A stretch of 64,000 nt of DNA from Cephalotrichum gorgonifer (lineage: Eukaryota > Ascomycota > Sordariomycetes > Microascales > Microascaceae), in contig ONZQ02000011.1 in assembly GCA_900312665.1 (NCBI GenBank), positions 1,407,323 to 1,471,322 of the forward strand, given 5' to 3'. Shown here piece by piece: positions 9,381 to 22,039 of this stretch (its first letter is position 1; every line of letters starts with the position of its first letter). The position numbers and the translations under genes are program-made. The notes beneath the pieces are model-generated. The model was not told where the DNA came from, searched no databases, and saw only the letters and a list, made by a program, of their open reading frames with translations.

Positions 9381-12123
9381 ATGCATATCCTTGTAACCAA
9401 CGACGACGGCCCGCCGTCCACCCACTCCTCTCCCTACGTCCGCTCCCTCATCCACCATCTCCAGGAAGCTGGGCACACGGTATCCGTTTGTCTGCCCGAC
9501 ACTCAGCGCTCCTGGATAGGAAAGGCCCACATGATCGGCCAGACCGTCAAGCCGCTGTATTACCGCCCCGCCAAGGCCCTCCACGGCGAGGCTTCCCAAG
9601 GGACGACGCACCACCGCCCCGCGCCCTCGGGCGACGTCGAGGAGTGGGTCCTCGTGGACGGCACGCCGGCCTCGTGCGTACAGATCGGGCTCCACCACTT
9701 CTTCCAGGAGAAGGGCCCCATCGACCTCGTCGTCTCGGGACCCAACTACGGACGGAATACGACGGCCGTGTTCGCGCTCAGCTCCGGGACCCTGGGCGCC
9801 GCGCTCGAGGCGGCCGTCTGCGGGTGGAAGGCCGTGGCCCTCAGCTTCGCCTTCTTCTCGAGGAACCACGATCCCGTGGTGATAGACGGCGCGTGCAGGC
9901 ACGGTGTGCGTGTCATCGAGGCGCTGTGGAAACAGTGGCCGGCCGACAGGAGTGTGGACCTGTACAGCGTCAACGTGCCGCTCGTGGAGGGCGTCGGGGG
10001 CAACAGGACTGTGTTTACGAAGATGTTGCAGAACTACTGGGGGGCCGGGAGCTGTTTCCAGGAGGTCGAGGGGAGCATCGGGGATGGGGAGGAGGAGGAG
10101 GAGAGGATACGAGAGGGTGCAGGTGGGGAAGTGGTACCCAACGCCGGTAACGGGGCCACGGGCCAGAAGACCCAGCGCGGTGGCCACGTTCACAAGCACT
10201 TCAAGTGGGCGCCGAAGTTCGGGGATGTGTATAAGAGCGTTGAGGAGGCGGGGCCCGGGTCTGACGGATGGGAGGTGAAGGAGGGGAATACTAGGTATGT
10301 TGTTCTGCTTGTCGTCCCTCTCCCTCCCACCCCCTTTTATCTATCTCTCTCCCTCTTCCTCTCTCTCGGGAATCCGATTCACTAACGGGCCCAGTATCAC
10401 TCCTATGAAGGCGAATTTCTGGCACCAGACCACTGGGTTGCCAGAGGACTTGGTCTTGTAAGTCCCCTATCCCCCTCTCAATCCCATAATGGCCAGGGCA
10501 TGCATTTTTATGCATATAATTCCTTTCCTGCTCTCCCCTTTGGCCCCCTATCCTGTGAGCGTTGGGCACGCATGGTACGGAATAGCGTTGCAAGAGCTAG
10601 CTAGAATTGTGCTTAAAGCGAGCGGCCCTGTGCCCCCACCCAACTAGACGTACAGTCAATCGATCGTATCATGTACACTACACAGCGCTGTCGCAGCCTT
10701 CGTAATAAGCATAATCTTACGTGTTCGATGCAGTCCAGATAATACTCATGGCGACTCCATCCCGGCCCAGATTGAGGGACTCTCTCTGACAGATGGCGAG
10801 GACGGGAAATCGAGGGAGCCGATATACGCCGTCGTGGCCTACGAAGACCCATACGTCCAGCCCCTGATAATGGAATCTCTCGCCAAACTCTACCCGCAGA
10901 TCAATATCCTTTCCACAAAACCGCCGGTGGCCTCCGGATCGGACGAGCCCAGCCTCGCCAGCTACCTCCCCCACGGGGACGTCAAGATTCTCAACATCAC
11001 CTCTTACGAAACCATCGACTTCACCTTTGCGGCGGATCACAGGGACACCTGCCTTGTGAATAGCTATACCATCCGCAAAGCGCTGGTGCGGAAACACTTC
11101 TTGACGGCCACTGTCGACGCGTGGGCGGCGAAACGACCCAAGAGCATCCTCCGGGACCACGTGAAGCGGAGTGAGGCGTTCGAGGTAGACTATGCTGAGT
11201 TCCTAGACGATGCGCTGGTGGAGGCGTTTGACTTGAAGGAGAGCCTAGAGGGGAACGAGTACGGCGGTGAGGCTACGGAAGAGGAAGGTCAGAGCAACGG
11301 GGGAGGGGAGGGGGGGGCGAAGCCTGCTGAACGCCGCGAGTGGTGGATTCTCAAGCCGTCCATGAGCGATCGTGGACAAGGGATCCGTCTGTTCAGCACC
11401 ATGACGGAGCTACAAGACATCTTCGACGAGTGGGAGGCAGATCTCCCCTCCTCGGACGACGAGGATGACGCCGCTCCTGGTGACAAGGAAGCAGCGGGCG
11501 CGGGGATCATGACGTCTCACCTCCGCCACTTTGTCGCGCAGTCGTACATTCATCCACCCCTCCTTGTGGACAACCGCAAGTTCCACATACGGACGTACGT
11601 CCTCTGTGTCGGCAGGCTAAAGGTCTACGTGTACAAGCCCATGCTGGCGCTCTTCGCTTCGAAAGACTACGCTGCGCCCTGGGAGTCGGGCGACCTCGAG
11701 ACACACCTCACGAATACCTGTCTCCAGTCGGAGCCCTCGGACTCCTCCGTCCGGCTATTTGAGTCGCTACCACTAGACGACGCGCTCAAGCGGAGTGTGG
11801 AGGAACAGATACGTGAGGTGACGGGTGACCTCTTCGAGTCGGCCGCGTGCTCGATGCCAATACACTTCCAGCCACAGGGAAACGCGTTCGAGATCTACGG
11901 ACTAGACTTCCTAGTGGATGGGGAGGGGAAGGCGTGGGTGCTTGAAGTTAACGCCTTCCCGGATTTCAAGCAGACGGGGGCGGAGCTTAGGGGCCTTGTG
12001 AGGGGGATGTGGGAGGAGAGTTTACGGCTTGCGGTGGGATCGTTCTTTGGGGTTGAGGCGAAGGGGAGCGCGAGTGGCGACATGGTTCTGGTGAGGAATG
12101 TCGAGCTCGGGAGTCAGTGGTGA
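9381..12123 (+). CDS. pby1: Pby1-type protein: SurE-like phosphatase fused to tubulin-tyrosine-ligase (TTL) domain
   Basis: Three exons, join(9381..10294,10395..10457,10734..12123), 788 residues. Intron 1 (100 nt) has GTATGT and branch ACTAAC; intron 2 is long (276 nt). The N-terminal half is a SurE-family phosphatase/nucleotidase: MHILVTNDDG at residue 1 supplies the metal-binding Asp pair, and SGPNYGRNT is the second family motif. The C-terminal half is a TTL ATP-grasp ligase-like domain: WWILKPSMSDRGQGI, NRKFHIRTYVL, LTNTCLQ and GLDFLVDGEGKAWVLEVNAF. The same fusion occurs in yeast Pby1, a P-body-associated protein. An acidic insertion (SSDDEDDAAPGDKE) sits inside the TTL part. Which activity is retained cannot be told from sequence; catalytic-type residues look present in both domains. 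Confidence 0.9.
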
Positions 12124-15100
12124 GAGTGGTTGTCTACATGTGGTCGGAGGTGAGGTATTGGTCTCGATACTAGTACTATATTGACCTCCCTCTCCTTCGC
12201 AGGAGCCGTAGAACGGTAGTTTATGACGCGTCAAACGCTCAAAAGGGCCAAATAAGAGACCCAAATTCTCCTACCGCAGCTGCTCCCTACTATTGCCACC
12301 GTCCTGCCCCTGCTATGCTATCAATCGGATCTTAGCGATCTAGGAGAGTCATCGGGCAGTTTCCGAAGAAGAAAAAGAGAAAGGGGAGGGGGGAGGAGAT
12401 GCCCCTATCCCGCCCCCCCACGGCGAACTGCTGTGTCCGTATCAGCACCCGTACGGAATATCATGGGCCCTTTGGTCAGAAATGGATCTCGTCATTTTAC
12501 GAGTAGTGAGGCTTAGACCTGTTGAAATGAGGGGTCCGCATGGCATATTAGACCAAGTTTTGACCTGTTCCGGCATGCTTCTCACAACGCGGATTCCACC
12601 ATTTACAAATATCTGCATGTATTGCGCATGTCTGCGAGTAACTCTTGCAAAGCGTGACACGATGTGTTTCCTAGGTGTGCTCCACGAACAAAGTACCATC
12701 GCACTCAACAGTTGAGAGGTCCCCCTTTCCTATCAACGTCAACGGAAAAGGAAGGAAAAAAAGGCGCAACCGCTGGTTGTACGCCCATGTCCTGTTACAG
12801 TTGCAATCCGTCGAGGCTTAGACCGACCGGGCTAGGAGTAGGAGCCCACTCTGTTATAAAAGTGCAATCCACTGGCGCCCGCTCCCTCTCTCCTAGAAAA
12901 ACGCCTCACATCTTGTCTGACCTGCTGAATGGGAATGCTTCCTTTCTTCCTTTTTGGGAGCAGGATACTGGCGAGAAGGTGCGGGATCTACCCAGCGATA
13001 CACTTTCCCGGGAGAATCATGTTCCGGTTAGGAGGGGGGTTGGTATTGGGGCTTAGGCGCATCGCCTGATGAGATATCCCCTCGCCAAGGCAACCTAGAT
13101 ATTTGGAATAGGAAGTTAGCACGGAGGATGCCCCATCGTGTGACGGTTAACCACTAGAAGGAGGCGAAGGATGCGCGCATCCCATCCCTGTCTTGTCCAA
13201 GACTGAGAGGGACAATCATAAACGAGAGGGTGGGTTCGAGAATAGGTCAAGACTGGCCACGGGAAGGTCTTGGTATTGGGAGCTGATGGTACGGCTGGAG
13301 ATTGCTTATACGCCCCCAACAACGAAACGAGTAATATTCTTGTAGACTTAGAACTTGGGGCTGTTGGGTGCCTCAGGGCTCTGGCAATGTTGCACATCTC
13401 GCCCTTGCAGAGGCTGAGCGTCTCAGCACAAAGTGATACCACGTATTATTACACTCCAAATGGCCCATGGCCGGAAACAGCGAGGACGGACGAACCAGAA
13501 AGCCCGTCGGGCTCTCGATCCCGGACCTTTGTTTCTAAACCGACTCTGGGTTCACGGACGTGTCCCGGCGCAGGCAGGGGCTAGCCGCGGATGTTTGGGT
13601 CCGGGGCCGGGCGGCCCTCGTGCGCTGCATGTTGGCGAACCAGATTCCTCGACCATGCTCTATTACGGGTATCAATACTTACCCCAGCTTTGGTCGCTCG
13701 GATTTTCAGAAGTTTGTTTCCCAGAGGGGAAAACAACGAGGCCTGGGGTGGTAACATTGGGGGCCGACTTATAACGGGAAAGGGGGGGGTGGGAGGGAGG
13801 GACGGGCGGCGGCGCATCTTCCCCCATCTTATTCGCTTCCCGAAATATCTTTCCTATGGAACGGGGGAGACGATCATTAATTTGGCGAATGTCACTGGAA
13901 GATAAAAATATAAAAATGCAGAAAAATGAAAATGGAAACGAAATACTCCGGAGGGGTGACAGGCCTTGTCAAGGACATGGGCGGATTTTGCGCTCTCGGC
14001 TTACACGCTTATCCATATACACTGGCGTTTACGGGGCGAAAAGGCAAATTAATGCGGCTTACAAGGCGACGAGAGAGGCACGCACCTAGCAAGCAAGCTA
14101 CAAGTAATCCATGACAGATATGAGCATCAGTGACAACAGGAGAAAGTGTAATTCCAAACTCCTCCCGCTCATGTGGCATCCGTCAGGGGCGGAGCTCTCC
14201 CACGGTTTGCTTACGGGCAGCTCGCCGTACTTTACCTCCACCGGAATCCAAGAGAGTCGGGGCTGTCCCCATAAAATTGGGAAGGAAGAGGAAGGTGCTG
14301 GTTGAAACTTTCACGAGCTTATGCGCGCGCGAACCGAAGGATTTGGCCACTCTCACCACCCACCGGGTGGGTATCTCGCGTCGCCCACAGCCTACCTACC
14401 TACCATCATACTCGGACTGGTTCGCACTCCCACCTCCGATCGACCCGCCGTGGCGGATGCGGGTCCGGTGACACTGCTACACTGCCTCAATTACGGGTGC
14501 TCATCTCAGACACGAACTGCCATTAACTTTTGCGCCTCTGAGCTGGCGTTGCTCTAGGTAGGAAGTTCTGGGGCCGCGTCGTGGTTATGGAGCCATCCAC
14601 GCGGCCTCCCATCGTTTCTTCGTCAAGAATGTTCGGGGGGATGACGCGGGAGGGAGGGAGGAGGCGAGAGGGAGGCGATTGTGTGAGCGAAAAGTCTGGT
14701 TGTCAGAGGTTCCTGCTCAGCCTCCTTTTTGATAAAATTTTGAAAATGGAATGAGGATGGTCGTCGGTTCAGATGTATCGACATGTACCCGGAGGAAGGA
14801 AATGTGGACCCAAGTACCATTCCAGTGGTGGGACCGCATAAATGGTACCTTCCCATGAGATTACATGAGCTTCGATTTGCACCTCGTACATTATAGCGGA
14901 TGGGTGGGGCGCCATGCCTGGATAGGTAGGTAGGACATCCATGGAGTACTTGGTACGTGCGAGCTGATGAGTTTCAATCACTCGCGCTTCAGATCCGATC
15001 GTTCAAGTAGGACCAGTTATTGGTTGACAAATGTATCGAGGCCACTGATCGAGGCCGAGGCACGGCACCGGGGAGTATACTCTGTGGAATTTGCTTCGTA

Positions 15101-15353
15101 TTGCCCGCACTCGTCCTCGTAGGGTCGCTCGCGGGCTGAAGTTAGTGCTCGACGCCTCACATCCATCCTCTATTCAACAACACGAACCCCGACGGCGGAA
15201 CCAACTGACGGCACACTGCCTACCACGCACAGTAAGCTTGCAGTGGTTTCGCCGACCCCGACGCACGCATTCATGCCCGACTCCCAGCTGCTGAGGCCGG
15301 GGGGGGAGACCTTTTTCTTCCACTGGCAAGCTTGCCTGATCGAACAAGTCTAA

Positions 15354-15383
15354 CCTAAAGTTAGAATTCCTAAAGTTAGAATT
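15354..15383. repeat. Perfect 15-bp tandem duplication
   Basis: The unit CCTAAAGTTAGAATT occurs twice head to tail with no mismatch (15354-15368 and 15369-15383). It lies in the large gap between pby1 and the Ca2+-ATPase. No function is evident. Confidence 0.9.
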
Positions 15384-15540
15384 GAGGAAGGGGTAATCTT
15401 CATACTCGTAATATGTGTCGGGGACATTGAACCGCAAGTCGACGCCGAGGTGACTTTGAAACAGAGGCGCTGTCACAGTGGGCCATCATGCCGGAGGCCA
15501 GTCCGCTCTTCTGCGACGTCGACAAAACCTAACGTTGAAA

Positions 15541-15585
15541 TGCCTGTCTGTGCCTGTGCCTGTGCCTGTGTCTGTTCCTGTGCTT
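15541..15585. repeat. Imperfect hexanucleotide microsatellite
   Basis: About seven copies of a TGCCTG-type hexamer with single-base drift (TGTCTG, TTCCTG) run through this stretch. It is intergenic and low complexity. Confidence 0.8.
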
Positions 15586-17648
15586 GGCTGCAATAATATT
15601 AGTTAATACAGGTAGTACTACATTGTCCCAAAGAATTGGCCATGGATGTTCTTGGCAATGTAGACACCCTGTCAACCCCACATTTCCGATCCACCCATGA
15701 CAATTCAATACATACAAGTATGAACATGGAACGACGGACCAGCATCCAAAAAGGAGTGAAGGCGCGCGCGGAGCTAGGATGTTTGATTGTTCGGACAACA
15801 ATTGTTAATGGGTGATGTGAGTACTCCGTACCATACCTGTCCGTAGTATGTAGTAATCACAAGACCCCCTGTTGTGGCTCCGCGGAAGATAAGATGCTCG
15901 AACGTGTCTGATTGTCCCTATCGCATCTCTCGCGAGGCATTCTTCCGCTAATTTGTCACTTCTGCCTGTGCCCCTCTCTGCCTCGGCCCCCGCCCCCGCC
16001 CCGGACTGCTCTGCCTCAGAATCTTGCACTAGGAGTTACAATTCTCCAGGCGGCCCCTGGGCTACCTCCCCTATCCGGCTGAACTCCAGCACGCTTGGTC
16101 GCCGCGCGAAGAACGAACCAAGCTGTCCAGGTCTTCATGTCGGCCGTGGCTGGACACGATAGGAGGAGTGGCCCACACGCCCTCGTACTCGCGTACCTTG
16201 ACGGAGAAGGAAAGCCCTCCGTCAAGAAACAGCGCATGATGAGATCATTCTATCATATCGGCGGTGGGTTGGTTTACATAATTGTCTCCGTCTGCGACGC
16301 AACCTTGAAGAGGAGTTGGTTAAATTGCCCGTTCACGGCCACGACCCGAATGTGGCAACTGTATTGTTGTTTTCACCAAGATCCACGTCCATGGATTGTT
16401 ACGGTCATTGTCGTGGTACGAGAACCAAGTACACACGGGTGGTAGGTGCGCTCTTGGCTTCGCTCCGTGCTCCATGCTTGTCCAATCTGCTAGTACGCTA
16501 TACCCTCAGTGGATCGAACCTATTGCTTGATTATAGGAAGGGGGTGCACCGAAGTCTTGTTATTACGAGCCAAGACAAATTGGAGAGTGGAGACGGCAGA
16601 TCGCGTAGGCGCCATTCCCCTCGTGGAAACAAAGTCGGCGAATGAGCGGGTGGCTGTGTACCATGCCAGCTGAAGACATAGAGGCCTCCAGTACTCATTG
16701 TATTTAGTACCTCCATTTATGTGTGGGAAAAAATTCAAATATAAGTAGTCGGTACTTGATTTAAAAGTCTTCCCCTTCGGTGGTACCCCAGCGGTATTGG
16801 AACTTCGACATCCTGTCCAGGGTCCGCCCGCTCCCCTGGACTTCTACCGACCAATGAGAGACAATGTGTCTTGCACAGCCTCGTTTCTAGATCGGTACAA
16901 ACAAATACCTACATACTTCAACGATATTATATGCCTGTGGGAGGATATTAGTAGGGAAGGTGCAATGTTAGATTCCCTCCACCTTGAGCCTGAACGTGCA
17001 GGCCGCTTGCAACTTGAGGCCATTGGCCAACTTCGTCCTGACACTTCCTCCAACTTCTCTCCATGGAGATTTCTTGTCAACAGTCGCTTAACTCACCAAC
17101 AATTGAGACGTCGGACCCGCCCTCGTCCCTCTCTGGAGCTGTCGTCAGGAGGCCATATCATCGCCGACACCCTGTGACGCCTTTCGTCACGGCCCTCGTT
17201 GGTTAACTCGCACTAGTCGTACTTACAGCCACCATCGCTTATGGGGACCCCCAACCGACAGCGTCATTCCCTCGACTATCGCCACGACCTGCCACGCGTG
17301 TCTCCGGAAGCACCGCAAGGCGCCCTTTACACGAGTACACTGTATATCTAGGCCTTCCCCAGCCCGGTTAGCCAATGTTCCACAGCCACCGATCCTTAAC
17401 TTGTTGAAGAACAGGTCACTTCAGAAGCCTGTCTCCCGTCTCTCTCCTCGCTCGGCCCTCGCAAACCCGACTTGGATCACATCTCCATCTCCCTTCAACC
17501 TCCTCCCCTCCTCCTCAACCCTTGGCATTTGCTAGCATATGCCCAGTCGTCTAGACGTCTGAGCTGGAAGGAGGACCTTGTCAATCGGCTCCCCTATACC
17601 CAGACCTAGATAGGCCGATCAGTCTGTGCGATCAGACCAACCCTCAAG

Positions 17649-20600
17649 ATGGACGACACAACCAGGCCTCCCAGCCAGGGAGAGTCGAAGCCAGCCGGAC
17701 GGCCCAGAGCGTATGTCGAGAACCCGGCCCTCGAACCCCTGTTCCGTCCGCTTCTTTGCCCATCAGATCTAACATTGTACTCCAGCCCTACGATCACTAT
17801 CGACACGGCCGTCAACCCCTCGGAGACGGCTCAGGGGTCGCAAGTAGGAGGACTTCCGCATTCGCCAATCTCGCCGACCGACGACGGTGCGACTCTGGGA
17901 GGTTCCTCGTCGCCGAGCAGGCATAGTCCCTCGAACCCGACTCAAGGCTCCTTCAAACCTGAGCTCAGCGGCTCTTCATCTTTCGATAGTGCGGAGAGTC
18001 GGCCTACGAGTCCGCACAATGTCACCCACCCACTTGCATCTAGAGCCGCCGACAGGCCCGGCGCCCCAGTCTTCCTCTCCGTCCCTAGCAACCTACGATC
18101 GAGACAGAACTCAGTTGACTCGGAGGATGCTGCCGTCTCCTCGCAAGGAGACACCATCGTAGCCTCGTCGTTTCCCACCGACTATTCGCTCTCGAAGAAG
18201 TCCCAGGCCAGCGAGATCACCAATGACATGATCATGAACGACAAGGACGCACTTACGCCTGACAAGGGCCATGAGGCCGACTTCGTCGTGGAGAACAACC
18301 CCTTCGCATTCACTCCTGGCCAGATGAACAAGATGCTGAGCCCGAAGAGTCTCTCCGCCTTCTACAAACTCGGTGGTTTGGCCGGTATTGAAAAGGGCCT
18401 TCATTCGGATCGCAAGACTGGCTTGAGCTCCGACGAAACCCGTGTCCCAGGCCGGATTACGTTCGACGAAGCTGTCCGGTGGGCGGAAGCCGACGCCGAC
18501 CGCACACCACTGGGTGACTCTAAGGAGGGGGGTGATGCGGCCTCGGCTATCTCTGTCCCGTATGGTGCCAACTCTGGCGACCCATTCGTCGACCGAATAC
18601 GCGTCTTCAAGGACAACAGGTTACCGGAGAAGAAGGGCAAGTCCCTTCTTGAGCTCATGTGGATCACCTACAACGACAAGGTCCTCATGCTCCTCTCCAT
18701 CGCCGCCGTCATCTCACTCGCCGTCGGGCTGTACCAAACTTTCTCGCCGACCCGCGACCCCTTGGAGCCCAAGGTTGAGTGGGTCGAGGGAGTGGCCATC
18801 ATCGCCGCCATCGTCATTGTGGTCGTCGTCGGCTCTCTCAACGACTACTCCAAGGAACTACAGTTCGCCCGTCTGAACAAGAAGAAGCAGGATCGTGTCA
18901 TCAAGGCCATCCGATCCGGAAAGGTTCAGGAGGTTTCGGTCTTTGATATCCTCGCCGGAGACGTCCTTCACCTCGAGCCCGGTGACTTGATACCCGTTGA
19001 TGGAATCCTTATCGAGGGCTACAACGTCAAATGCGACGAGTCGCAAGCCACCGGTGAATCCGACATTCTGAAGAAGGTGCCTGCCGACCAGGTTTACGCC
19101 GCGATTCGAAACAACGGCAACACGAGGAAGCTCGACCCTTTTATTCAGTCCGGTGCGAGGGTCATGGAGGGAGTCGGTACCTACATGTGCACGTCTACCG
19201 GTGTCCACTCGACCCACGGAAGGACTTTGATGTCTCTCAATGAAGACCCCGAAATCACTCCTCTTCAGTCCAAGCTCAATGTCATCGCCACGTACATCGC
19301 CAAGATTGGAGGCGCCGCCGGTCTCCTCCTCTTCATCGTCCTCTTCATCAAGTTCTTGGCCCACCTTCCAGGTTCGCACGAAACCCCCGCGGAGAAGGGT
19401 CAGAACTTCCTAGAAATCTTCATTGTCGTCGTCACCATCATCGTCGTTGCTGTCCCCGAGGGCCTTCCTCTCGCCGTCACTCTTGCACTCGCCTTCGCCA
19501 CTAGGCGCATGCTCAGGGACAACAACCTTGTCAGGCATCTCAAGGCCTGTGAGGTTATGGGGAACGCCACGACGATTTGCTCCGACAAGACGGGTACGCT
19601 TACGCAGAACAAGATGCAGGTCGTTGCCGGCACTCTCGGTACGAGCCACCGCTTCGGCTCATCTGCGCCTGCGGCCATGCTGAAAGACAGCGAGTCCCCT
19701 GTTGAGGTAGACCCCAGTGGTGATGTTTCACCGACTGAGTTTGCATCCTCGCTTAGCTCCGAAGTCAAGAGATTGCTTGTGGAGTCGATTGCGCTGAACT
19801 CGACCGCCTTTGAGGGCGAGGTGGACGGGGAGATGACGTTTATCGGATCCAAGACCGAGACAGCCCTGCTCCTCTTCGCTAAGCACCAGTTGGCAATGGG
19901 CCCGGTCAGTGAGGAGCGGGCGAATTCGAATACCCTGCAGCTCATTCCTTTCGACTCCGGTCGCAAGTGCATGGGTATTGTCGTCGCCCTCCCCAACGGA
20001 AAGGCGCGTCTTTTCGTCAAGGGCGCTTCCGAGATCGTACTGGGACAATGCACGCAGATGCTTGAGGACCCCTCACGGGGCACGACATTGGTGCCTATGA
20101 CAAGCGAGCACATCCAGACTATCAACGAGCTCATCAACCGCTACGCTTCTCGATCCCTCCGAACCATCGGGCTCGCCTACCGGGACTTCGAGCAATGGCC
20201 CCCTCGTGGCCTCCGACAGGTCGACGACAGCAACGAGGTCGCCTTCGAGGATATGTTCAACAACATGGTGTTTACCAGCATGGTCGGTATCCAGGACCCC
20301 TTGAGGGAAGGGGTGCCCGAGGCCGTGCGACAGTGCCAGCAGGCGGGCGTCGTCGTGAGGATGGTCACTGGTGACAACAAGCTCACGGCCGAGGCCATTG
20401 CCCGGGAATGCGGGATTCTTCAGCCCAACAGTATCGTCATGGAGGGACCCGAGTTCCGAAACCTGTCCAAGTATGAGCAGAGTCAGATCATTCCCCGGCT
20501 GCACGTGCTCGCACGATCCAGCCCGGAGGATAAGCGGATTCTCGTGAAGCGCCTCAAGGAGCGGGTCGAGATCGTCGCCGTGACCGGAGATGGCACCAAC

Positions 20601-22039
20601 GACGCCCCGGCTCTGCGGACGGCTGATGTCGGTTTCTCTATGGGTATCGCCGGAACAGAGGTAGCCAAGGAGGCTTCTTCGATTATCCTGATGGACGACA
20701 ACTTCAACTCCATCGTCAAGGCGCTCATGTGGGGCAGGGCTGTCAACGATGCGGTCAAGCGTTTCCTCCAGTTCCAGCTGACTGTCAACGTGACTGCCGT
20801 CATCCTCACCTTTATAACGTCGGTTGTCAGCTCGGAGGAGAAGTCGGTCTTGACGGCCGTGCAGCTCCTCTGGGTCAACCTGATCATGGACACCCTCGCC
20901 GCCCTCGCGTTGGCAACCGACCCGCCACATCCCAGCGTCCTGGATCGGAAGCCGGAACACCGAAATGCGTCGATTATCTCGGTGACGATGTGGAAGATGA
21001 TTCTGGGCCAGGCTGTGTATCAGCTCGTCATCACACTCGTGCTCTACTTTGGGCGTGAAAAGGTCCTTCCGGAAACTGGTAGATGGGACCTGAGTGATGA
21101 GAGGATTGATACTCTCGTCTTCAACACCTTTGTCTGGATGCAAATCTTCAACCAATGGAAGTAAGTGATAAGGACCCTGTTTCGAACGCCCCCCCTCATG
21201 CATTCTAGCCTAGGACAGATGATAGCTAACACCAGACAACTAGTAACCGCCGACTGGACAATGGGTTCAACATTTTCGCGGGCATTACTAAGAACCCCAT
21301 CTTCCTCGCCATCAGCTTGTGCATGTGTGGTTTCCAGGTCCTGATCATCTTCATCGGGGATGTAGCATTCAAGATTGCGTCGCCTCCAGATGATTCTACC
21401 AAAGACCCGCTGGGGCCGACGCTCTGGGCCGTGGCAGTTGTCCTCGGCTTTATCTCGATTCCGTTCGGCATGGTGATCCGCCTCATCCCCGACAGCCTTC
21501 TCCTGAAGCTCGTCCCTGATTACCTCACGAGGCGCCGTGACGTGCCCGGCTTGGCTGTGATGGATGAAGAGGCGTTCGCCTCGTATCCCGCCATCTTTGG
21601 TGAAGTCCGTGATGAGCTTACATTTCTCAAGCGGTTCAAGGGCGGGCGTCTGAACAACCTCCGGTTCGCCATGACGCACCCGAGGGAGCTCATGTCGCGG
21701 TCCCGCAGCCCCTCACACTCGCGGACGAATTCGTCGGCGCATGCGCCGCAGACGCCAAACAGAGAAGATAGCTTCGGTTCGGCGACGGCGGGGTCGCGGC
21801 CGGGTCCCGCACCCACGCCGTCACCCGATGGTCGCAGGAGATCGAAGTCTATGCGGTCGAGGTCGAACTCGGCGCTCGGCGCCCCGACTGTCATGGCTGG
21901 CATCGTCGCGGCGGGTGTTGCGGCCGGTTGGTCGCCGATGGAACGGGAGGCGTTGCGCGAGGAGCAGGGCGATGCGGCAGCGGATAGCACTGTACCTGCG
22001 CGCACGCCTTCGCAGACGACGGCGCGCGAGCGGAAGTGA
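17649..22039 (+). CDS. pmc1: P-type Ca2+-transporting ATPase, PMC1/NCA (plasma-membrane/vacuolar) type
   Basis: Two exons, join(17649..21160,21244..22039), 1435 residues, long for the family (yeast Pmc1 is about 1170). It pumps Ca2+ out of the cytosol, in fungi usually into the vacuole or across the plasma membrane. Visible landmarks: actuator TGES at 468-471; the M4 Ca2+-binding segment starting PEGLP at 603; phosphorylation motif DKTGT with D646; nucleotide-binding KGASE; hinge GDGTNDAPAL at 980-989; and the M6 segment NLIMDTLAALALATDPP. The first 300 residues are a Ser/Pro-rich extension containing NNPFAFTPGQMNKMLSPKSL, a conserved-looking block. The tail after the last membrane segments is Ser/Arg-rich. 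The 83-nt intron interrupts the M7-M8 region (NQW-N joint). A 2B-type pump is certain; localisation is inferred. Confidence 0.97.

Larger units (their letters stand above)
12124..17648. other. Large 5.5-kb gap without a supportable gene
   Basis: The short open frames here lack family resemblance, conserved start contexts and plausible splice partners. GC content stays mixed without an obvious AT-rich repeat island. Two tandem repeats are listed separately (15354 and 15541). The final 450 nt before the Ca2+-ATPase start is C/T-rich and is probably its leader and core promoter. A non-coding RNA or fast-evolving small gene cannot be excluded. Confidence 0.4.

Noticed and set aside
9270..10199. 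309-codon minus-strand open frame
   Set aside because: Antisense to the SurE part of pby1, with no family resemblance.
13478..13620. GC-rich segment with stem-loop potential, considered as a tRNA or structured RNA
   Set aside because: No cloverleaf with a T-arm consensus could be formed; only the 41574 locus passes.
16797..17177. 126-codon frame before the Ca2+-ATPase
   Set aside because: It starts from a non-ATG codon in the presumed promoter and matches no family.
20073..21203. 376-codon minus-strand open frame
   Set aside because: It lies entirely opposite the Ca2+-ATPase and is an antisense shadow of a GC-rich coding exon.
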